From assembly GCA_902463875.1 (NCBI GenBank), contig CABQHR010000128.1, forward strand, positions 1 to 5,361: a DNA stretch of 5,361 nucleotides, read 5' to 3'. Below the pieces are notes generated by a model. That model was not told the origin of the DNA. It saw only the letters and a program-made list of their open reading frames with translations, and made no database searches. This document shows, one piece after another, positions 1 through 5,361 of the stretch. Every line of letters starts with the position of its first letter. Position 1 is the first letter of the stretch. The position numbers and the translations under genes are program-made. Source of the stretch: an uncultured Collinsella sp. (GTDB lineage: Bacteria; Actinomycetota; Coriobacteriia; Coriobacteriales; Coriobacteriaceae).

Positions 1-632
1 TCTATGCCAACATGATCCAGACCGATGCCGCCATCAACCCGGGCAACTCCGGCGGTGCGCTCGTCAACGACAACGGCGAGCTCGTGGGTATCAACTCGCT
101 CATCGAGAGCTACTCGGGCTCCAGTTCGGGCGTGGGTTTTGCCATTCCCGTTAACTATGCCAAGAACATTGCCGACCAGATCATCGACGGTAAGACGCCG
201 GTGCATCCGTACATGGGCGCTACGCTTTCGAGCGTCAATGCGCTTAACGCCCGCACCAACAAGTTGAGCACCGATAGCGGCGCGTATGTGGCGAGTGTCG
301 TTGAGGACGGTCCTGCCGCCAAGGCTGGCATCCAAGAGGGCGATGTCATTACCAAGCTGGGCGACGATGAGATTACGAGTGCCGACGGCCTGATCATCGC
401 GCTGCGCGGCCACGAGGTGGGCGAGAAGGTCGAGATCACGCTCATGCGCGGCAAGGACGAGAAAAAGGTCACCGTCGAGCTGGGCTCCGATGAGAAGCTG
501 CAGAACCAGCAGCAGGACGACAGCGCGACTGACACCGGCAACGGCGGTATTACCGACGAGCAGCTGCGCCAGTATCTGGAGGAGCTGCTGGGCCAGCAAG
601 GTCAGGGTCAGGGCAACGGTCAGGGTTTCTAA
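1..632 (+). CDS. htrA: HtrA/DegP-family serine protease, C-terminal part (5' end outside window)
   Basis: This is the 3' end of a trypsin-like serine protease gene of the HtrA/DegP/DegQ family, usually membrane-anchored or exported and acting on misfolded extracytoplasmic proteins. The reading frame is open from the first full codon (base 3), so the true start lies upstream. The visible part opens with the family signature [15 protein letters not shown]; the nucleophilic serine is the TCC at 48-50. The His and Asp of the triad and any signal or membrane segment are off the window. The substrate-pocket strand GVGFAIPV follows, then one PDZ domain at about 200-490, with the carboxylate-binding region near YMGATL and the core [18 protein letters not shown]. 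The protein ends in a low-complexity Gln/Gly/Asn tail ([11 protein letters not shown]) after an acidic helical stretch. A strong terminator follows 26 bases after the stop, so this gene ends its transcription unit. Family assignment is secure; the exact paralogue is not. Confidence 0.95.
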   Translation, partial: YANMIQTDAAINPGNSGGALVNDNGELVGINSLIESYSGSSSGVGFAIPVNYAKNIADQIIDGKTPVHPYMGATLSSVNALNARTNKLSTDSGAYVASVVEDGPAAKAGIQEGDVITKLGDDEITSADGLIIALRGHEVGEKVEITLMRGKDEKKVTVELGSDEKLQNQQQDDSATDTGNGGITDEQLRQYLEELLGQQGQGQGNGQGF

Positions 633-658
633 CGAGCTGTATCGCACATATCGAAGCC

Positions 659-697
659 AGAGGGGCTGTCCCGCCAACGCAGGACAGCCCCTCTTTT
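659..697 (+). terminator. Intrinsic terminator of the HtrA-like gene
   Basis: A perfect 13-bp GC-rich stem (659-671 paired with 682-694, core GGGGCTGTCC/GGACAGCCCC) closes a 10-base loop. The T-run TTTT at 694-697 begins at the last base of the stem. It lies 26 bases past the HtrA stop codon, the usual position for a rho-independent terminator. Confidence 0.9.
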
Positions 698-700
698 CGT

Positions 701-735
701 AGTGATCCATTGGGGATGGAGGAAAACGGATCACT
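701..735. repeat. Short intergenic inverted repeat (AGTGATCC / GGATCACT)
   Basis: Two perfect 8-base inverted arms, AGTGATCC (701-708) and GGATCACT (728-735), flank a 19-base purine-rich spacer. Two more pairs (710-711 with 725-726) are possible inside a single mismatch. It begins just after the terminator tail and has no T-run of its own. It could be a protein-binding site, a second weak hairpin or part of a repeated intergenic element; the sequence does not decide which. Confidence 0.45.
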
Positions 736-762
736 TGGGGCTGACAAGAGGCCTGGTTCGGA

Positions 763-3395
<2,633 letters not shown>

Positions 3396-3404
3396 GGGGC
3401 TGTC

Positions 3405-4538
3405 ATGGCGGCAGACGTACTGTTTTTGGATGTTGAAACTCCAAATGGACACAATGATCGAATTAGCTCAATTGGACTAATTCGATGTGACTGCAATGGT
3501 GCCGTCCTTGCAGAGGATTCCTATTTGGTTGATCCTGAGGAGCCGTTTTCAGAAATAAACATGAGGCTAACGGGCATTTCTCATGCTGATGTTGCCGGTG
3601 CTCCAACGTTTCCGGAAATATGGTCACGCTCATTGAAAAGCTTGTTTGACGGAGCCGCTCTGGTCGCCCACAACGCTTCGTTTGATTTGGCGGTTCTGTG
3701 GAAGCTATTCGATGCCTATGAACTTGACAGACCCGAGTGGAATTACGCCTGCACTAAAGAGCTTGCCAAGCAGTGGCATCCAGAATACCCAGACTATAAG
3801 CTTCCAACGGTTTGCCGATGCTTAAATCTCGAGATGGGGAGCCATCATCGAGCCTTGGACGATGCGGATGCTTGTAGGCGCATCTTCCAATCGCTGATTA
3901 TGGAAGATAAGAGGCACATCCCCATGTTTGCGCCGTATAGCCTTGGTGTTGGTTGCAGACGACGTTCAAATGAAAGGGCTTCCCGTGCTTCGGCACAGAG
4001 AGCGAAGTCGGAAAAAACTGCCGATTACTGCGACTTTCTAAGTTTGTGCGAAATGATAGTCGCCAATGGCAGAGTTGATGCCTTGGAGGCAATGTCGGCA
4101 CTGCGGTATGTCGAAGAACATGATATGTTGCAAGGCGACCCTTTGCTCGACAAAGTTTGTTCGCTTCTAACTGCCGCTTTGGCGGATGGTGATATAGATG
4201 AGCGCGAATCCAATCAATTGGTTGGTTTATTGCAGGGGGTAATCAATCCCTGCTCCGACGCCGTAGCGCATCGACGGGTTCAAATTGAAGGAAAGAAATT
4301 CTGCCTCTCTGGTATTTTCTATCATGGTTCAAAAGAGTGTATCAAGCAGTTTATTTTACAGAACGGTGGTCAGGTACTGAGCGGAGTGTCAAAGAAATGC
4401 GACTATGTAGTTGTTGGCGATGAAGGCAGTGATGCTTGGACTACAAAGAACTACGGAAGCAAGGTAAAGAAGGCCCTGGAGCTCCAGTCCAAGGGCGATG
4501 ACATACAGATTGTCAGCGAAGATGCTTTGGGACTTTAG
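3405..4538 (+). CDS. DEDDh 3'-5' exonuclease with C-terminal BRCT domain (DnaQ/epsilon-like)
   Basis: The 377-residue protein starts with a DnaQ-type exonuclease fold. ExoI is FLDVET (D9, E11), ExoII is VAHNASFD (D94) and ExoIII is HRALDD (H148, D153). All five metal-binding and catalytic positions of the DEDDh class are present, so 3'-5' exonuclease activity is likely. A basic Arg/Ser-rich linker (about 184-204) leads to a helical region (about 208-282). Its LLTAALADGDIDERES motif resembles TerB-like domains, a tentative call. Residues 291-377 form a BRCT domain (KKFCLSGIF, GGQVLSGVSKKCDYVVVG, GSKVKKALEL). The start ATG lies 9 bases after the ligA stop, behind a G-rich AGGGGG that may serve as ribosome site, so it is probably co-transcribed with ligA. 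It is cytoplasmic, with no signal or membrane segment. A role in trimming or repairing DNA ends is inferred from domains and context. It lacks a polymerase or GIY-YIG domain and is not the replicative epsilon subunit as far as can be judged. Confidence 0.9.
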   Translation: MAADVLFLDVETPNGHNDRISSIGLIRCDCNGAVLAEDSYLVDPEEPFSEINMRLTGISHADVAGAPTFPEIWSRSLKSLFDGAALVAHNASFDLAVLWKLFDAYELDRPEWNYACTKELAKQWHPEYPDYKLPTVCRCLNLEMGSHHRALDDADACRRIFQSLIMEDKRHIPMFAPYSLGVGCRRRSNERASRASAQRAKSEKTADYCDFLSLCEMIVANGRVDALEAMSALRYVEEHDMLQGDPLLDKVCSLLTAALADGDIDERESNQLVGLLQGVINPCSDAVAHRRVQIEGKKFCLSGIFYHGSKECIKQFILQNGGQVLSGVSKKCDYVVVGDEGSDAWTTKNYGSKVKKALELQSKGDDIQIVSEDALGL

Positions 4539-4548
4539 CTAGGTCGTT

Positions 4549-4578
4549 TTGGTGTAACATAATTGTGTACACAATTAT
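4549..4578 (+). promoter_or_regulatory. Possible promoter of the toxin-antitoxin operon
   Basis: TTGGTG (4549-4554) and AATTAT (4573-4578), 18 bases apart, are acceptable sigma-70-like -35 and -10 boxes. The putative -10 and spacer sit inside the palindrome at 4555-4582, which suits autorepression by the antitoxin complex. The boxes are degenerate, and alternative placements inside the AT-rich palindrome are possible. Confidence 0.35.
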
Positions 4579-4582
4579 GTTA
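4555..4582. promoter_or_regulatory. 28-base perfect palindromic operator upstream of the toxin-antitoxin pair
   Basis: The half-site TAACATAATTGTGT (4555-4568) is followed at once by its exact reverse complement (4569-4582), with no spacer, centred on TGTACA. It lies in the 54-base gap after the exonuclease gene, and its last base is the first base of the AGGAG ribosome site of the antitoxin gene. Phd/YefM antitoxins typically bind palindromes at this position and repress their own operon, with the toxin as co-repressor. A terminator role is unlikely because the sequence is AT-rich and no T-run follows. Confidence 0.75.
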
Positions 4583-4592
4583 GGAGTGAGCC

Positions 4593-4862
4593 ATGCCCGT
4601 TTGCGTTCCAATTAAAGATATGCGGGACACCGCGAAATTCTCGGAGCTCGTTGAAACTACTACTGGTCCAGTGACTGTTACAAAAAATGGCTATAGCAAA
4701 TTTGTTGTACTTCGATCCGAGGACTACGACCTCATGGTTCAGGAACAGGCTAAGGCTCGTCTGATGGCTCGTATAGCTGTGGCCGAACGGGAGCGTGCTG
4801 CTGGCACGGCACGTGATGCCTTCGAGGCTCTCGATGACCTTGAGGCAAAATATGGCCTATAA
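4593..4862 (+). CDS. Type II antitoxin, Phd/YefM family
   Basis: This 89-residue protein has the Phd/YefM fold. An N-terminal IKDMRDTAKFSELV strand-helix is followed by GPVTVTKNGYSKFVVLRSEDYD, the typical hairpin and helix that dimerise and bind the operator. The C-terminal part (about 50-89) is a long charged helix rich in Ala, Glu and Arg, the usual flexible toxin-neutralising tail. The start is set by AGGAG at 4582-4586, 6 bases before ATG. Its last 11 bases overlap the toxin gene in another frame, so translation of the two is probably coupled, with antitoxin made first. It should bind the palindrome just upstream and neutralise the neighbouring toxin. Family assignment rests on motif recognition; the specific subfamily is not determined. 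Confidence 0.9.
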   Translation: MPVCVPIKDMRDTAKFSELVETTTGPVTVTKNGYSKFVVLRSEDYDLMVQEQAKARLMARIAVAERERAAGTARDAFEALDDLEAKYGL

Positions 4863-5187
4863 CGTCAAGATTCTGCCTACAGCTGAACAAGAAGTTGACG
4901 ATATCGTTGATTATCTATTAGGGCATGGTATTTTTACCGCCCGGCATTTTCTTGATAAATACCGTAGTCAGCTCCAGCTTCTTCAAAGTGGCGTAGTTGA
5001 CTACGGCTTATCGAAGTTACCCGAGCTTGCAGCGCTTGGTTACCATGCTTGCCTCGTTAATTCTTATGTAATGCTTTATTACTACGATAACGAGGACGTT
5101 GTGATTGCCCATGTTTTTCACCAAAGCCAAGATTATGCCGCATTGGTGATATCTAGAAATCGATTCGAGTTGCTGGATAATGATTAG
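4852..5187 (+). CDS. Type II toxin, ParE/RelE superfamily
   Basis: The 111-residue protein has the ParE/RelE pattern. It opens with a beta-strand, YNVKILPTAEQEVDDIVDYL, leading into helices (about 10-46, ARHFLDKYRSQLQLL). The C-terminal sheet then follows: LGYHACLVNSYVMLYYYDN, VVIAHVFHQSQDY. The start ATG at 4852 follows GAGG (4842-4845) by 6 bases and lies within the last codons of the antitoxin gene. An upstream in-frame ATG at 4795 would add 19 residues translated from antitoxin-coding sequence and is rejected. RelE-type members cleave mRNA on the ribosome, while ParE-type members poison DNA gyrase. The sequence alone does not tell which, although the overall pattern (GYHACLV...LYYYD...VFHQSQDY) is of the ParE-like kind. 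The gene ends in a hairpin shared with the convergent neighbour. Confidence 0.87.
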   Translation: MAYNVKILPTAEQEVDDIVDYLLGHGIFTARHFLDKYRSQLQLLQSGVVDYGLSKLPELAALGYHACLVNSYVMLYYYDNEDVVIAHVFHQSQDYAALVISRNRFELLDND

Positions 5188-5231
5188 TAAGAACCGCCCG
5201 GAAGCACGATGCCTTCCGGGCGGTTCTTACT
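5186..5231. terminator. Bidirectional hairpin terminator between convergent genes
   Basis: A perfect 19-bp stem (5186-5204 with 5213-5231, core GAACCGCCCGGAAG/CTTCCGGGCGGTTC) closes an 8-base loop. The left arm starts within the toxin stop codon TAG (5185-5187). The right arm contains the complement of the minus-strand stop TAA (5227-5229). It is symmetric, so it can stop transcription from both sides. The T-tracts are short and interrupted (TTCTTACTTT on the plus strand), but the stem is very stable. Confidence 0.85.
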
Positions 5232-5361
5232 TTGCTGGGGCGACCGGCACCGTGATCTGCGTCACGTAGGTTGCCGGATCATCGCTGATGATGTCGTCGA
5301 TCAGGGCGATCTCGCGCGAGGGGCCGGCGGGCGTCAGGTTGTGTTCGTGCATGTAGCCGAG
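5227..5361 (-). CDS. GyrI-like effector-binding domain protein, C-terminal 44 residues (probable MerR- or AraC-type regulator)
   Basis: Read on the minus strand, the frame is open from the window edge (5361) to a TAA at 5229-5227. It encodes 44 residues that begin LGYMHEHNLTPAGPSREIAL and end QITVPVAPAK. The pattern of an N-terminal 'GYM...L.P.GP.REI.L.D' followed by 'DP..Y.T.I.VPV' is that of the last helix and strand of GyrI-like (SOUL/AraC effector-binding) domains. These domains bind small hydrophobic or cationic ligands and often form the sensor part of MerR- or AraC-type transcription regulators; some stand alone. The DNA-binding part, if any, lies outside the window. The composition is GC-rich like the chromosome on the left, unlike the low-GC genes it faces. 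It converges on the toxin gene and shares its terminator. It is too short for the ligand or regulon to be judged. Confidence 0.75.
   Translation of the reverse strand, partial: LGYMHEHNLTPAGPSREIALIDDIISDDPATYVTQITVPVAPAK

Noticed and set aside
490..747. Overlapping plus- and minus-strand open frames around the end of the HtrA-like gene
   Set aside because: They are out-of-frame shadows of the protease gene that run through the terminator; no family features or ribosome sites.
4795..4851. Upstream ATG start for the toxin
   Set aside because: The extra 19 residues would be read from antitoxin-coding sequence in another frame. The ATG at 4852 has GAGG at the right distance and begins where ParE-like proteins begin.

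Overview
The window reads as chromosomal DNA of a high-GC Gram-positive bacterium. The coding style (GC-rich third positions, AAGGAG-type ribosome sites) and the look of the LigA and HtrA proteins suggest an actinobacterium, most likely of the class Coriobacteriia (Collinsella or a relative). That assignment is inference from general familiarity, not from a search.

Layout, left to right. (1) Bases 1-632 hold the 3' end of an HtrA/DegP-type serine protease gene, closed by a strong intrinsic terminator at 659-697. (2) Bases 698-1079 contain no credible gene. They hold a short inverted repeat (701-735) and a larger element (about 763-977) bounded by perfect 28-base inverted repeats, which looks like a dispersed, MITE-like intergenic repeat. 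A weak promoter and a good ribosome site for the next gene follow. (3) Bases 1080-3395 encode a complete NAD+-dependent DNA ligase, LigA, of 771 residues, about 100 longer than E. coli LigA. (4) Nine bases later, 3405-4538 encode a DEDDh exonuclease with a helical, possibly TerB-like, middle and a C-terminal BRCT domain. (5) A 28-base perfect palindrome (4555-4582) precedes a Phd/YefM-type antitoxin gene (4593-4862), which overlaps a ParE/RelE-type toxin gene (4852-5187). (6) A 19-bp hairpin (5186-5231) touches the stop codons of two convergent genes. The second of these, on the minus strand (5227-5361, partial), encodes the C-terminus of a GyrI-like effector-binding domain protein, probably a transcriptional regulator.

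The most striking feature is a sharp change of base composition inside ligA at about 2655-2680. Sampled lines upstream are near 68% GC; sampled lines downstream are about 35-52%, and this continues through the exonuclease and toxin-antitoxin genes until GC rises again beyond about 5230. The change coincides with an insertion of about 45 residues in the helix-hairpin-helix domain of LigA. The simplest reading is that the 3' third of ligA was replaced, in frame, by incoming DNA that also carried the BRCT exonuclease and the toxin-antitoxin pair. The ligase and nuclease then form one transcription unit of two BRCT proteins acting on DNA ends or nicks, with the toxin-antitoxin pair as a possible stabiliser of the segment. 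The functional link is a hypothesis.
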